Source of the DNA: Sphingomonas sp. KRR8
Lineage (GTDB): Bacteria; Pseudomonadota; Alphaproteobacteria; Sphingomonadales; Sphingomonadaceae
Length of the DNA: 64,000 nt
NCBI RefSeq assembly: GCF_023559245.1
Contig: NZ_CP097462.1
Location: 2,662,001 to 2,726,000 of the forward strand
Direction of reading: 5' to 3'
A program made the translations under genes and the position numbers. Numbering within the stretch: position 1 is the stretch's first letter; every line of letters begins with the position of its first letter. Shown here piece after piece: positions 15,373 through 24,585 of the stretch. The notes beneath the pieces are model-generated. The model was given only the letters and a program-made list of their open reading frames with translations. It was not told the origin of the DNA and made no database searches.

Positions 15373-16227
15373 ATGGAACCGCGCGCGAACCCAGACCAAA
15401 CCGGAAGTCCGAGCCCCGATCGGCGCATTGCCTTGTTGATAGATGCCGACAACGTTTCACACAGCACCATCGCGGCAATGCTTGCAGAGCTGTCGAAGTA
15501 CGGAGTCGCAAACATTCGCCGGGCCTATGGTGATTGGACGGCTCCAGGCATGAAGGGCTGGACCTCCAAGCTTCACGAACACGCCATCCGCCCAGTCCAG
15601 CAATTCAGCTACTCGAAGGGCAAGAACGCCACCGACATGGCCCTTGTGATCGAGGCGATGGAATTGCTCTACACGCAGAAGCCGGACGCGTTCTGCATCG
15701 CCTCCAGCGATGCAGATTTCACACCGTTGGTGATGCACCTCAAGGCAAGTGGGCAAGACGTTTATGGCTTCGGAGAGCGAAAGACGCCGGATCCGTTCGT
15801 AAATGCTTGCACCACCTTTCTCTACCTAGACCGGCTTGGCGAAGGGCAAAGCAGTGTCGCTCCGCCTTCCACGAGCGGCCCAATAGGTGTGACTAGGGAC
15901 GTGCCGGCCAAGACGGTCGCACAGCCGAAGCCGAGTGCTGAGGGGAAGGCCTCAAAGGCTCCCCTTAGCCAAGACACAAAGTTGGTGGCTGTGCTTCGCG
16001 GAGCCGTGGAAGCAACCGCCGGTGATGATGGCTGGGCTCCGCTCGATGCTGCGGGCAACGCGGCAAAACGCCAAGCACCGATTGATCCCCGTAATTATGG
16101 TGCTCGTAATTTCCCAAAGCTCTTCGAAGCGGTCGGCCTGTTCGAAATCGTGAGAGCCGAAGAGACCGGTCAGAGTTATGTTGCCGACAAGCGGAACAAG
16201 GAACGAGCCGCGAAGCCTCGATTTTGA
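15373..16227 (+). CDS. NYN-domain protein (LabA/DUF88-like) with C-terminal OST-HTH-like domain
   Basis: A protein of about 284 residues. The N-terminal 140 residues are a NYN/PIN-like nuclease fold: IALLIDADNVSH (first catalytic Asp), KGKNATDMALVIEAM (second Asp) and FCIASSDADFTPLV (third acidic cluster). These acidic residues bind metal for RNA cleavage in the family. After a P/A-rich linker the C-terminus (KLVAVLRGAVEATAGDDGWA, then NYGARNFPKLFEAVGLFEI) matches OST-HTH/LOTUS domains that bind RNA. I start at ATG 15373; a TTG at 15358 is in frame. It stands alone between two copies of a short repeat. Bacterial relatives occur in defence islands but also as housekeeping RNA-turnover factors. 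Confidence 0.85.
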   Translation: MEPRANPDQTGSPSPDRRIALLIDADNVSHSTIAAMLAELSKYGVANIRRAYGDWTAPGMKGWTSKLHEHAIRPVQQFSYSKGKNATDMALVIEAMELLYTQKPDAFCIASSDADFTPLVMHLKASGQDVYGFGERKTPDPFVNACTTFLYLDRLGEGQSSVAPPSTSGPIGVTRDVPAKTVAQPKPSAEGKASKAPLSQDTKLVAVLRGAVEATAGDDGWAPLDAAGNAAKRQAPIDPRNYGARNFPKLFEAVGLFEIVRAEETGQSYVADKRNKERAAKPRF

Positions 16228-16617
16228 TGAGCATGCACCAGTCTAATGTTGGTGGGAAGCGGAACGGCCGCTTTCGGGCGAGGGAAGGCGAATGGCTGAC
16301 GTTCATCCATTCGAAGGATTGGTGCGGCTGAGCGACCTTTTCAGACGCTTCCTGCTGACCCTCTGTACCCTAAAGCGGATGCTGGTGCAGCGAACTAGCA
16401 GGCCATATGAATTCGCCTAGCACCTGGCTGTGTCTTCCGTTCTGACCAGCGAAAATGATCCTCACGCGTCGAGATCCATCTTCATCAAGGCGAGCAACAG
16501 CGCAGCACAACAGGTGACAAGGGCCTCCCTCCCCAACTAGGAAGAGTGGTCAGAGTGGTTGTTCGCTGCGGACGTTCACTCTCTGACCGCGATTTGCGGG
16601 AGAAATGCGTGGCTTTG
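16228..16617. other. Non-coding gap upstream of the chemosensory operon
   Basis: About 390 bp without a credible gene. It holds the second copy of the dispersed repeat (16263-16308) and the presumed promoter of the MCP operon. I cannot point to convincing -35 and -10 boxes. Confidence 0.45.
16263..16308 (+). repeat. Dispersed intergenic repeat, copy 2
   Basis: AACGGCCGCTTTCGGGC starts at 16263 and is followed by AATGGCTGACGTTC at 16291. It aligns with copy 1 at 15265 with one indel and scattered mismatches. Confidence 0.5.
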
Positions 16618-18546
16618 GTGAAAACAACGGCGGTTTCCGAGCGCAACCGGCACAAGCGCGTAGCCAAGCCCGTAGACAGCGCTCCGCCTTTGCCGAAGCG
16701 CCGTGAAGCGGCCAGCGCAGCTCCCACCGGCAATCCGGAGGATCGCCGGCAGCGGGCGGCCGAGCGGATCGGCACCGCCAGCGAGGAGCTGGCGAGTGGC
16801 CTGACCCAAGCGTCGGCAGCCGCCGAGGAGCTTCGGCAGGCGATGGAGCAAATCGCCAGCGGCGCCGAGGAGGCGGCCGGGGCGTCCCAGCAGACGCTGG
16901 CTGCGGTCTCGCAGCTCAATGCCAATTTCGGCAGTGCCCGGAGCCGGGCCGAGACAGTTCAGCGCGCATCCGAAGCCCTCCACACCGGCCTTGCCGAAAG
17001 CGCCGCCGTGATCGACGCGTCGACGGCGTCGGTCGAGGCCAATGCCGCGCGCCAGCTCGCGTCCGTGCAGTTCGTCGAAAAACTGGAACAGCAGTCGGGC
17101 CGTATCCGCGAAATCACCGAAGGCGTCGGCGAGATTTCCGAGCAGACCAATCTGCTGGCGCTGAATGCGGCGATTGAGGCTGCGCGGGCCGGCGACAAGG
17201 GTAGCGGCTTTGCGGTGGTTGCGGACGAGGTTCGTGCGCTGGCGGAGAATTCGGAAACGAGTGCGGGCGACATCCGCAGCACCGCGGACCGGGTCGCGGG
17301 CGAGGTCCGAGTAATCGCCGAACGCATCCGTACGGCGTCGAGCACCGCGGCCGCCGATGCAGCCAAGGGTCGCTCCGTCTCCGAGCGGCTGGTCTCGGTA
17401 CGCTCCGACATGGCCGACCTCGCGGCGAGCGCGCAGTCGATCCTGATCTCCTCGATCGAAGCCGAAGGCGCGGCGCGCGAGGCGCAGCGTGCGGCTGAGC
17501 AGGTTGCCAGTGCCGCCGAGGAGCAAGCAGCGGCAGCGGCCGAAGCGCAGCGCGGCATTGACCAGCAAACCCAGTCGCTCGAGGAAAGCCAGCAGGCGGC
17601 GGAGCAACTGGCGATCGTCGCGGCGGCGCTCCAGTCGGGCAGTGCGGGCTCGGCCGTCGACCAGGTGGCCGCGTCGGCCGAGGAGCTGTCGGCGACGGTC
17701 CAGGAACTGTCCGGAGCAGCGACCCAGATCATGGCGGCGATCGAGCAGATCAGCCGCGGCGCCGAGATCCAGGCGGCGACGACGCTTCAGTCGAATACCG
17801 CCATGACGCAGATCGAGCGCTCGGCGACGCAAAGCCGCGAGCGGGCATCGGAGGCCCTCGACCGGGCCGCTGCCATGACGACGCTGATCGAGGACAGCCG
17901 CGCTGCGATGGAAGAGCTTGCCAACGGCGTGTCCGCGGCGCTCGACGAGACGCGGGCAGTCGGCCTGCTGATCGAACAGATTGACGAGTCCTGCCGCTCC
18001 GTCGGCAAAATGGTCGATGCCGTCGCGCTGATCGCGGTGCAGACCAACATGCTCGCCGTCAGCGGCTCGGTCGAGGCGGCGCGCGCTGGCGAGAGTGGGC
18101 GCGGGTTCGCGATCGTGTCCGGCGACATTCGCAAGCTCGCCCGTGAAACCGCCGCCAATGCCGAGCTGGCGAAGGACGTGGTTGAGACGATGCGTGGACA
18201 GATCGCGATCGTGCGCCGCGACCTCGAGCAGATCGCGGCTGCCGGTGAGGTCGAGATTGCGCGCAATCGGCAGATCTTGGCGCGGCTCGACGCGATTGGC
18301 GCGGAAGTCGAGCATCTCCGTCTCGGCAATCGCGACATCGCCGACGCTGCCGAGACGATCCTGGCGGCCGTGCAGGAGGTAACCAAGGGGACGCAACAGG
18401 TCGCGGCGGTTGCGGAGCAGGCGGCCTCGGCTGCGACGGAGGCGTCGAGCGCCGCGAACGAGCAGTCGCAGGGCGCAGAGGACCTTGCCGCGGCCATCGA
18501 GGAGATTGCGTCGCTCGCTGGTGAGCTTCAACGTGCGGACGTTTGA
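16618..18546 (+). CDS. Soluble methyl-accepting chemotaxis protein with two signalling tips
   Basis: A receptor of about 640 residues with no transmembrane helix and no recognisable sensory domain; nearly all of it is Ala/Glu/Gln heptad coiled coil. A canonical MCP tip is read at about 17140-17270 ([20 protein letters not shown] then [16 protein letters not shown]). A second, degenerate tip lies at about 18025-18150 ([20 protein letters not shown] then [16 protein letters not shown]). Glu/Gln pairs flank both as possible methylation sites. The start is uncertain: the frame is open from 16546, but I prefer GTG 16618 because the first 24 codons look non-coding. Its stop overlaps the TTG in front of the CheW gene, making it the first gene of the operon. 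Confidence 0.9.
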   Translation: MKTTAVSERNRHKRVAKPVDSAPPLPKRREAASAAPTGNPEDRRQRAAERIGTASEELASGLTQASAAAEELRQAMEQIASGAEEAAGASQQTLAAVSQLNANFGSARSRAETVQRASEALHTGLAESAAVIDASTASVEANAARQLASVQFVEKLEQQSGRIREITEGVGEISEQTNLLALNAAIEAARAGDKGSGFAVVADEVRALAENSETSAGDIRSTADRVAGEVRVIAERIRTASSTAAADAAKGRSVSERLVSVRSDMADLAASAQSILISSIEAEGAAREAQRAAEQVASAAEEQAAAAAEAQRGIDQQTQSLEESQQAAEQLAIVAAALQSGSAGSAVDQVAASAEELSATVQELSGAATQIMAAIEQISRGAEIQAATTLQSNTAMTQIERSATQSRERASEALDRAAAMTTLIEDSRAAMEELANGVSAALDETRAVGLLIEQIDESCRSVGKMVDAVALIAVQTNMLAVSGSVEAARAGESGRGFAIVSGDIRKLARETAANAELAKDVVETMRGQIAIVRRDLEQIAAAGEVEIARNRQILARLDAIGAEVEHLRLGNRDIADAAETILAAVQEVTKGTQQVAAVAEQAASAATEASSAANEQSQGAEDLAAAIEEIASLAGELQRADV

Positions 18547-18548
18547 CG

Positions 18549-19970
18549 ATGGCAGGAGCGCGCGCAGCTGAGCAGGCGCTGCTGGTCTCCGTCGCCGGCG
18601 AGCGGCTGGCGATCGCGGCCGCAAGCGTTGCCGAGGTCATTCGAACGCCGGCCGTGACCCGGGTCCCCTTGAGCGACCCTGGCCTGGTCGGCGTCGCCAA
18701 CCTTCGCGGGACGGTGATTCCGGTCGTCTCGCTCGCCGTCTTGCTGGGCAAGGATAGCGACGCGACGTCCCGCCGGGTGGTGGTCGTCGACCACGACAGT
18801 CCTGTCGGTCTTACCGTCGACGAGGTATCCGCGCTCGAGCGGTCGGACGCCTTGCACGATGGTGAGCAGCCCGTCCGGACGATCGACGTCGAAGCGCTGC
18901 TCAAGGCGCGGTTCGGCACCCGAACGAAGACGGTCGCCCCGATCGCGTCGGGGGTTTCAGAGAAACGAGAGGCCGACGCGGCCGAGGCTACGGCCACCGT
19001 GGCCTTTTTCAGCTTTGTGATCGCGGGCCAAGAATTCGGCCTGCCGCTCGCCGCGGTGCGCGAGGTGCTGGCGGTTCCGGCGAGCATGGTGGTGTTGCCG
19101 CGGACGGACGATGCGATGGTGGGCGTGGTCACGTTGCGCAACCGGCTGCTCCCGCTGGTTTCCCTAGCCACCCTGCTCGGCCTAGGCGGCGCGACCGTCG
19201 GCGCGGGGGCCAAGATCGTGGTTGCCGTTATCGGCAACGTCCGAGTCGGGATGATCGTCGATGCGGCCAAGGCGATCGTTCGCGCGTCTTCCGACCAGAT
19301 CGACCCGGTGCCAACCGTGCTGACGCGGGGTAGGCAGGAAGCACAGATCCAGGCGATCTGCAGGTTCGATGATGGTGATCGTCTAATGTCGATCCTGTCG
19401 ACCGACCATCTGCTTCGGGATGGATTGGCGGAGCGCCTCGCGGCCGAAAGCGACAAGGAAGATCTCGACATGGCAGGCACGGCCGACTCCTCCGAGATCG
19501 AGCAGTTCGTCATCTTTCAGCTCGCGGACGAGCATTATGGCTTACCGATCGACAGCGTTGCCGAGGTGATCGTCATGCCCGACAAGCTGACTACGCTGCC
19601 TAAGGCACCCAAGTTCGTCGAAGGGGTGATGAACCTTCGCGGGGAGATAGTGCCGATCATCGATCAGCGGGGCCGGTTCCAGGCACCCGCCAGCCGCTCG
19701 GCGCGAAAACCCAAGGTGATCATCGTCCGCATCGGCAAGGCGCTGGCCGGCTTCATCGTTGATGGTGTTTCGGAGGTCCTCGGCATTGCCGCCGATCGGT
19801 TGCGGCCGCCGCCGCTACTTGCGGCCCGGGACAACAAGCTAATCGACCGGATCGCGAACCTCGAGGTCGACGGCCGGATGATCCTGCTGGTCGACCCGCA
19901 GGAACTGCTCGACCGGGCCGAACAGGACATCGTCGCCGCCATCCGGGAGACGGCACCGGCCGGTCCATGA
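18549..19970 (+). CDS. Triple CheW-domain coupling protein
   Basis: A 473-residue protein made of three CheW-like beta-barrel domains in tandem, at about residues 8-115, 145-290 and 312-455. Each has the pattern of a VAEVI-type strand, a P-rich turn, G(V/M)-x-N-L-R or GVVTLRN, and a hydrophobic strand such as VIPVVSL, LLPLVSL or IVPIID. The third domain is the most canonical (VEGVMNLRGEIVPIID). CheW links receptors to CheA; multi-CheW proteins could bridge several at once. I use ATG 18549; TTG 18543 is in frame. The stop overlaps the cheB start (ATGA, 19967-19970). Confidence 0.93.
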   Translation: MAGARAAEQALLVSVAGERLAIAAASVAEVIRTPAVTRVPLSDPGLVGVANLRGTVIPVVSLAVLLGKDSDATSRRVVVVDHDSPVGLTVDEVSALERSDALHDGEQPVRTIDVEALLKARFGTRTKTVAPIASGVSEKREADAAEATATVAFFSFVIAGQEFGLPLAAVREVLAVPASMVVLPRTDDAMVGVVTLRNRLLPLVSLATLLGLGGATVGAGAKIVVAVIGNVRVGMIVDAAKAIVRASSDQIDPVPTVLTRGRQEAQIQAICRFDDGDRLMSILSTDHLLRDGLAERLAAESDKEDLDMAGTADSSEIEQFVIFQLADEHYGLPIDSVAEVIVMPDKLTTLPKAPKFVEGVMNLRGEIVPIIDQRGRFQAPASRSARKPKVIIVRIGKALAGFIVDGVSEVLGIAADRLRPPPLLAARDNKLIDRIANLEVDGRMILLVDPQELLDRAEQDIVAAIRETAPAGP

Positions 19971-21070
19971 TCCGCTTGTTGGTGGTTGACGATTCGGCGC
20001 TTATGCGGCGGCTGATCGGCGGTATCTTCGAAGCGGAGAGCGACTTCGTCGTCGAAATCGCGCGCAATGGCGCCGAGGCGATGGCCAAGCTGCACGTGTT
20101 CGAGCCTGACGTCATCACGCTCGACATCCATATGCCCGAGATGGATGGGCTCGCCTGCCTTGACCGTATCATGATCGAGCGGCCTTGCCCCGTCGTAATG
20201 GTCTCGCAGCGGACCGAGAGCGGCGCCGCCGAGACCATGCAGGCGCTCGAACTTGGCGCGGTCGACTTCGTCCCCAAGCCCGAAGGCGCGGTCAGTCTCG
20301 ATATCGACAGCCTGGCGCCTCGGCTGATCGAGAAGGTGCGGGCTGCCGCACAGGCGCGGATCAGACCCACGCTTCGCCTCGCCGAGAGGGTTCGAGCGAA
20401 GGTTGGGCGGCAAGGCGCACGGCCGGCTCTACGACGCGGATCGGCTCCAACCCGGGCGGAGGGAACACGCGCTCCGCTCCGGCCCCTCGGTAGCGATGGG
20501 CTGGTGCTGGTCGGAACGTCGACAGGTGGGCCGCAGGCGCTCGATGCCTTGCTGACGCCGCTGCCGGCCGACTTTCCGTGGCCGATTCTGGTCGCCCAGC
20601 ACATGCCGTCGTCCTTTACCGGCGCGCTGGCGCGGCGTCTCGACAAGGCCTGCGCTCTTCAGGTGGTCGAGGTCAGTGCCCCGACGTCGCTTGCTGCCGG
20701 CACCGTTTACGTCGCCCGGGGCGATGCGGACATGATCGTCCGGCGGCAGCGGGGGGTGCTGATCGCATCGGCCGCGCCCGCCGCTTCGACCTTTCGCTGG
20801 CACCCAAGTGTTGACCGGCTCGTTCAGAGCGCCATGACCGTGGTTCCGCCGGAAAGGCTCGTCGGAATCCTGATGACGGGAATGGGCAATGATGGCGCTG
20901 CGACGTTGACCGAGCTCCATCGAAATGGTGGCTATGTCATTGCCGAGGCCGAGGAAAGCGCGATCGTCTGGGGCATGCCGGGCGAGTTGGTGAAGAGCGG
21001 CGGGGCCGACGCGGTCGTTCCGCTCACCCGGATCGCGGCTTGCCTGGTCGAGGCATTCGGATGCCGATGA
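19967..21070 (+). CDS. cheB: Chemotaxis protein-glutamate methylesterase CheB
   Basis: A 367-residue protein with an N-terminal receiver domain (acidic D8/D9, phospho-acceptor D53 in TLDIHMPEMDG, lysine in FVPKPEG) and a C-terminal methylesterase domain with its catalytic triad S185 (VGTSTGG), H212 (AQHMP) and D309 (TGMGNDG). It removes methyl groups from receptor glutamates after phosphorylation by CheA. The linker at about 130-175 is unusually Arg/Ala-rich. ATG at 19967 overlaps the previous stop; its own end overlaps cheR. Confidence 0.96.
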   Translation: MIRLLVVDDSALMRRLIGGIFEAESDFVVEIARNGAEAMAKLHVFEPDVITLDIHMPEMDGLACLDRIMIERPCPVVMVSQRTESGAAETMQALELGAVDFVPKPEGAVSLDIDSLAPRLIEKVRAAAQARIRPTLRLAERVRAKVGRQGARPALRRGSAPTRAEGTRAPLRPLGSDGLVLVGTSTGGPQALDALLTPLPADFPWPILVAQHMPSSFTGALARRLDKACALQVVEVSAPTSLAAGTVYVARGDADMIVRRQRGVLIASAAPAASTFRWHPSVDRLVQSAMTVVPPERLVGILMTGMGNDGAATLTELHRNGGYVIAEAEESAIVWGMPGELVKSGGADAVVPLTRIAACLVEAFGCR

Positions 21071-21915
21071 TCCCTTTGGAACAAAGCCACGCGCCCCTTA
21101 CCGCGGACGAGCTCGTCCGGCTCAGCAACTTCGTTTACCGGCGCACCGGCATGCTCTTCGAGGAAAAGAAGAGGTATTACATAGACCGCCGCGTGGCCGA
21201 TCGAATCAAGGTCACCGGCAGCCGCACCTTCTCCGATTACTATGGCCTGCTGCGCGACGACGAGGGCGAAGCGCAGGAACTGATCAACAGCTTCACGGTC
21301 AACGAGACCTACTTCTATCGGGAGGAGCACCAATTGCGCTGCCTCGGTCGCTCCCTGCTGCCCGAAGTGGTCCGCAACAAGCGTCCGGGCGATCTGGTAC
21401 GGATCTGGTCGCTTCCCTGTTCCACCGGTGAAGAACCCTATTCGATTGCCCTGTGGCTGTTGGAAAACTGGGCCATGGTCGATGTCTACAATATTGAGAT
21501 CGTCGGATCGGACATCGACACGCTGGCGATCGAGGCAGCGCTCAATGGTCGCTATGGCCCGCGGGCCCTTGCCAAGCTCCCGCCGGAAGTGCTCGACACC
21601 TATTTCGAACCACAAGGCGGCGGCGACCGGATGATCATCCAGGATATCAAGGAGTCCGTCCGCTTCACGCGCACGAACCTCATCGACCGCGCCTCCGTCG
21701 CCGCCCAGGGCCGGTTCGACATCATCTTCTGCCGCAACCTGCTGATCTACTTCGATGAAAGCTCGCGTGAGTCGGCTGCCGCTCAGCTTCACGATGCGCT
21801 GCTCCCCGGCGGCTTCCTTTGCCTCGGGCACACGGAATCGATGAGCCGCATTTCGAACCGCTTTCGATCACGGCGGTTCGAAGATGCGATCGTCTACGAG
21901 CGTGCCGATGGATGA
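21061..21915 (+). CDS. cheR: Chemotaxis protein methyltransferase CheR
   Basis: A 284-residue SAM-dependent methyltransferase that methylates receptor glutamates. It has the all-helical N-terminal domain, the diagnostic VNETYFYRE, the SAM-binding IWSLPCSTGEEPYSIA, acidic SDIDT, and the FDIIFCRNLLIYFD and LCLGHTESM motifs. I start at ATG 21061, which overlaps the cheB end by 10 bp; ATG 21067 is possible. No C-terminal TPR extension is present. Its stop overlaps the cheA start. Confidence 0.96.
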   Translation: MPMIPLEQSHAPLTADELVRLSNFVYRRTGMLFEEKKRYYIDRRVADRIKVTGSRTFSDYYGLLRDDEGEAQELINSFTVNETYFYREEHQLRCLGRSLLPEVVRNKRPGDLVRIWSLPCSTGEEPYSIALWLLENWAMVDVYNIEIVGSDIDTLAIEAALNGRYGPRALAKLPPEVLDTYFEPQGGGDRMIIQDIKESVRFTRTNLIDRASVAAQGRFDIIFCRNLLIYFDESSRESAAAQLHDALLPGGFLCLGHTESMSRISNRFRSRRFEDAIVYERADG

Positions 21916-23860
21916 ATTGTTCGAGCAATTCATGATCGAGGGACGCGAGCTGATCGCGGCGGCAACCGACGATCTGCTTGCGCTCGAGGAGAATGCATCG
22001 GCGACCGGCCGCATCGACAGCGCATTTCGCTCGATCCACACGCTCAAGGGCTCGGTCGCGATCTTCGACCTCGCGCCGATGGGCGTTGCCCTCCATGCCG
22101 CCGAGGACCTGCTCGGAGCGGTCCGAGCCGCCACCAAAGCGATGGACGCACAGGTGGCACACACCTTGCTGGGCTGCCTCGACCGCTGCGACCGGTGGAT
22201 GGACGCGATCCAGGAGACCGGCGTCCTGCCGTTGGATGCGCCGCGCGAGGCGATGCAGATTGCGACAGGCCTGCTAGCGCTGACCGGCACTTCCGACGCG
22301 TCCGCAGCCCCGCCGGCCACAGCGGCGAGCTGGCTCCACGATCTGCTTGAACGAAGCGCCGCCCGGCTTGACGACGAGCGAAGTGCCGGTCGTCCGCTGG
22401 TGGCGGTCCGCTATCGGCCTGCGACCGACTGCTTCTTCGCTGGCGACGACCCGATGGCCTTCGTCCGCGACGTGCCCGACCTCCTGGTGCTCGACATCAG
22501 GTCCGTCGAGCCGTGGCCGCCGCTTGCCGATGTCGATCCTTACCGCTGCAACCTCCTCATCGAGCTGGTCACCGCCGCCAGCCTGGCCGATGTGCAGCGC
22601 TTGTTCCGCTTCGTGCCCGACCAGGTCGAGGTTGCGGCGGTTCCGGCAAGGGAGGCTAGCAATGGAAGCGGCCTCGCCGTGTCGGCCGAAGCCCAGCGCA
22701 CCATCCGCGTCGATTCGCTGCACATCGACCGCCTGCTCGACCTTGTTGGCGAGCTGGTGGTGACCAAGAACGGCCTTGCCCATCTCGCTGCCCGTGCCGA
22801 AGCAGGAATGGAGCCAAAGGCCCTCGGTGCTGCCATTCGCGCTGCCCAGTCGGCGACCGACCGGGTGGTCGCCGACATGCACCGCGCCGTCATGGACGTG
22901 CGCATGGTGGCGCTCGACCGCGTGTTCCGCCGCCTAACCCGGATGGTTCGCGAGCTTTCGCAGCGCCTCGACCGCCACGTGACTTTCGTAGTGGCGGGCG
23001 AGGAGACACGCGTGGACAAGGCGGTGGCGGACGCCTTGTTCGAACCGCTGCTTCACCTTGTCCGCAACGCGGTGGACCATGGCATTGAGACCGGCGAAGC
23101 GCGGGAGCAGGCGGGCAAGGACCCGCGTGGACGCCTGGATCTGCGGGCACGTACCGTCGGCGATCAGATCCTGATCGAAGTGGCGGACGACGGCGCCGGC
23201 ATCGATCCCGCCCGGCTTCGATCGGCGGCGCTTGAGCGGGGGGCGCTGACGGAGGAGCAGGCTTTCGCCATCAATGATGCAGCCTCGCTACAGCTGGTCT
23301 TCGCTGCAGGATTCTCGACAGCGGCGGACGTTACCGACATTTCCGGGCGCGGGGTGGGCATGGACGCCGTCAGAAGCGCCATCGAACGCCTTGGCGGTCG
23401 CATCTCACTGGCGAGCAAGGTCGGTGCTGGCACCACCGTCAGCCTGCGCCTGCCGGCTACCGCGGCGCTGACCACGGTCCTGGTCGTCCGCGCCGGGGAG
23501 GAACGCTTTGCAGTGCCACTCGACATTGTGGTCGAGACCCTTCGCATTCCGCGGCGCTCGATACTGCCGGTCGGGCTCGGGCGCGCCTTCGTGCTTCGTC
23601 GGCAGACCCTACCGCTGATCGACCTGCAGGCGCTGCTCGGCCTTGGCTGTCCCAGCGACAGCCCAGACGTCCGCATCCTCGTGGTCGATGGCGGCAGCGG
23701 AAGGGTCGGCATCGCCGTCGACGATTTCTCTGAGCGCCTCGACGTCCTCCTGCGCCCCATGACGGGGCTGCTCGCCACGTTGCCCGGAGTGTCCGGAACC
23801 ACCCTCCTGGGCGATGGCAGCATCCTCCTGATCCTCGACCTGACGGAACTCATCGGATGA
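21908..23860 (+). CDS. cheA: Chemotaxis histidine kinase CheA
   Basis: A 650-residue class II histidine kinase. Domains in order: HPt at 1-100 with phospho-accepting H44 (SIHTLKGSV); a response-regulator-docking-like region at about 130-245 (CFFAGDDPMAFVRDVPDLL); the dimerisation helices from about 262 (IRVDSLHIDRLLDLVGELVV); the ATPase with N-box HLVRNAVDHGIE, G1 DDGAGID and G2 GRGVGMDAV; and a C-terminal CheW-like domain. ATG 21908 lies within the cheR end (8-bp overlap). It phosphorylates CheB and presumably the single receiver protein at 24205. Confidence 0.96.
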   Translation: MDELFEQFMIEGRELIAAATDDLLALEENASATGRIDSAFRSIHTLKGSVAIFDLAPMGVALHAAEDLLGAVRAATKAMDAQVAHTLLGCLDRCDRWMDAIQETGVLPLDAPREAMQIATGLLALTGTSDASAAPPATAASWLHDLLERSAARLDDERSAGRPLVAVRYRPATDCFFAGDDPMAFVRDVPDLLVLDIRSVEPWPPLADVDPYRCNLLIELVTAASLADVQRLFRFVPDQVEVAAVPAREASNGSGLAVSAEAQRTIRVDSLHIDRLLDLVGELVVTKNGLAHLAARAEAGMEPKALGAAIRAAQSATDRVVADMHRAVMDVRMVALDRVFRRLTRMVRELSQRLDRHVTFVVAGEETRVDKAVADALFEPLLHLVRNAVDHGIETGEAREQAGKDPRGRLDLRARTVGDQILIEVADDGAGIDPARLRSAALERGALTEEQAFAINDAASLQLVFAAGFSTAADVTDISGRGVGMDAVRSAIERLGGRISLASKVGAGTTVSLRLPATAALTTVLVVRAGEERFAVPLDIVVETLRIPRRSILPVGLGRAFVLRRQTLPLIDLQALLGLGCPSDSPDVRILVVDGGSGRVGIAVDDFSERLDVLLRPMTGLLATLPGVSGTTLLGDGSILLILDLTELIG

Positions 23861-24114
23861 CGATAAGCGTGGCGAATGGCGAAGCCCGGCTATCGGGACT
23901 GTGCACGGCCGAGGACGCCGAGCCGCTGCTGGAGTTCTTCGCGGCGGGCGGCGACCGCGTCGATCTTGGCGAGTGCGAGCATCTGCACGCTGCCGTGCTG
24001 CAGCTGTTGCTGGCCGCTCGGCCCGCCATCACTGGAACACCGGCGCCGTTCGTGCGGGAATGGATTGTTCCGTTTCTGGCATCATCCGCCAGCGCCCCCC
24101 TACAAGCTGCGTAG
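23857..24114 (+). CDS. Small STAS-like protein of the chemosensory operon
   Basis: An 85-residue protein. The core GLCTAEDAEPLLEFFAAGGD, RVDLGECEHLHAAVLQLLLA has the beta-alpha-beta pattern of STAS domains, with ECEHLHAAVLQ in the place where anti-sigma-antagonist-like proteins carry a phosphorylatable D-S/T. Here the serine/threonine is replaced by alanine or absent, so phosphoregulation is doubtful. ATG 23857 overlaps the cheA stop. Small STAS proteins of this kind accompany some Che operons; the role is unproven. Confidence 0.7.
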   Translation: MTISVANGEARLSGLCTAEDAEPLLEFFAAGGDRVDLGECEHLHAAVLQLLLAARPAITGTPAPFVREWIVPFLASSASAPLQAA

Positions 24115-24204
24115 AATTTGTTTCGCTACTTGCAATCATCGCTTACGTGTTTGTCCGAACGGAGGTGCGCTCAGCCACCTCAGTCCGTGCCTCGGAGTGT
24201 CCAG

Positions 24205-24585
24205 ATGTCCGTTACCGTTCTCGTCGTCGATGACAGCAAGCTTGCCCGGATCAACGCCGGCAAGGCGCTGAACCAGCTCCAGCCTGAGTGGCGCAGGATT
24301 GAGGCCGCAAGTGCCGCCGACGCCCTGGAAGTGGTTGGCCGCGAACCTGTCGACATCGCGCTGATCGACTTCAACATGGAGGAGAAGGATGGGCTGACGC
24401 TCGCGGCGGAGCTGCGCGAAACCTATCCGGTCATGCCGATCGCGATCATCACCGCCAACATCCAGGATGAGATCATCTCCCGTGCCCGGGAGATCAATGC
24501 GTCTTTCGTCGCCAAGCCGCTGACCGCCGAAGGCCTTCAGGGATTCGTTTCCGGCGCGGCACTCCGCTTGCGCGCGAATTCTTGA
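24205..24585 (+). CDS. Single-domain CheY-like response regulator
   Basis: A 126-residue stand-alone receiver domain with acidic D10/D11 (VLVVDDSKLARI), phospho-acceptor in IALIDFNMEEKDG and lysine in FVAKPLT. The frame is open further upstream to 24118, but the ATG at 24205 with GGAG nine bases before gives the normal CheY length. The 90-bp gap after the STAS gene is the only real gap in the operon. Its end overlaps the CheC-like gene. The likely partner is CheA, and the likely phosphatase is the adjacent CheC. Confidence 0.93.
   Translation: MSVTVLVVDDSKLARINAGKALNQLQPEWRRIEAASAADALEVVGREPVDIALIDFNMEEKDGLTLAAELRETYPVMPIAIITANIQDEIISRAREINASFVAKPLTAEGLQGFVSGAALRLRANS

Noticed and set aside
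16576-18624. A 682-codon minus-strand frame opposite the MCP gene
   Set aside because: Arg/Leu-rich shadow of the Ala/Glu-rich coiled coil; no SD and no motif.
18059-19513. A 484-codon minus-strand frame opposite the CheW gene
   Set aside because: Ser/Arg/Thr-rich, no family character, no start signals.
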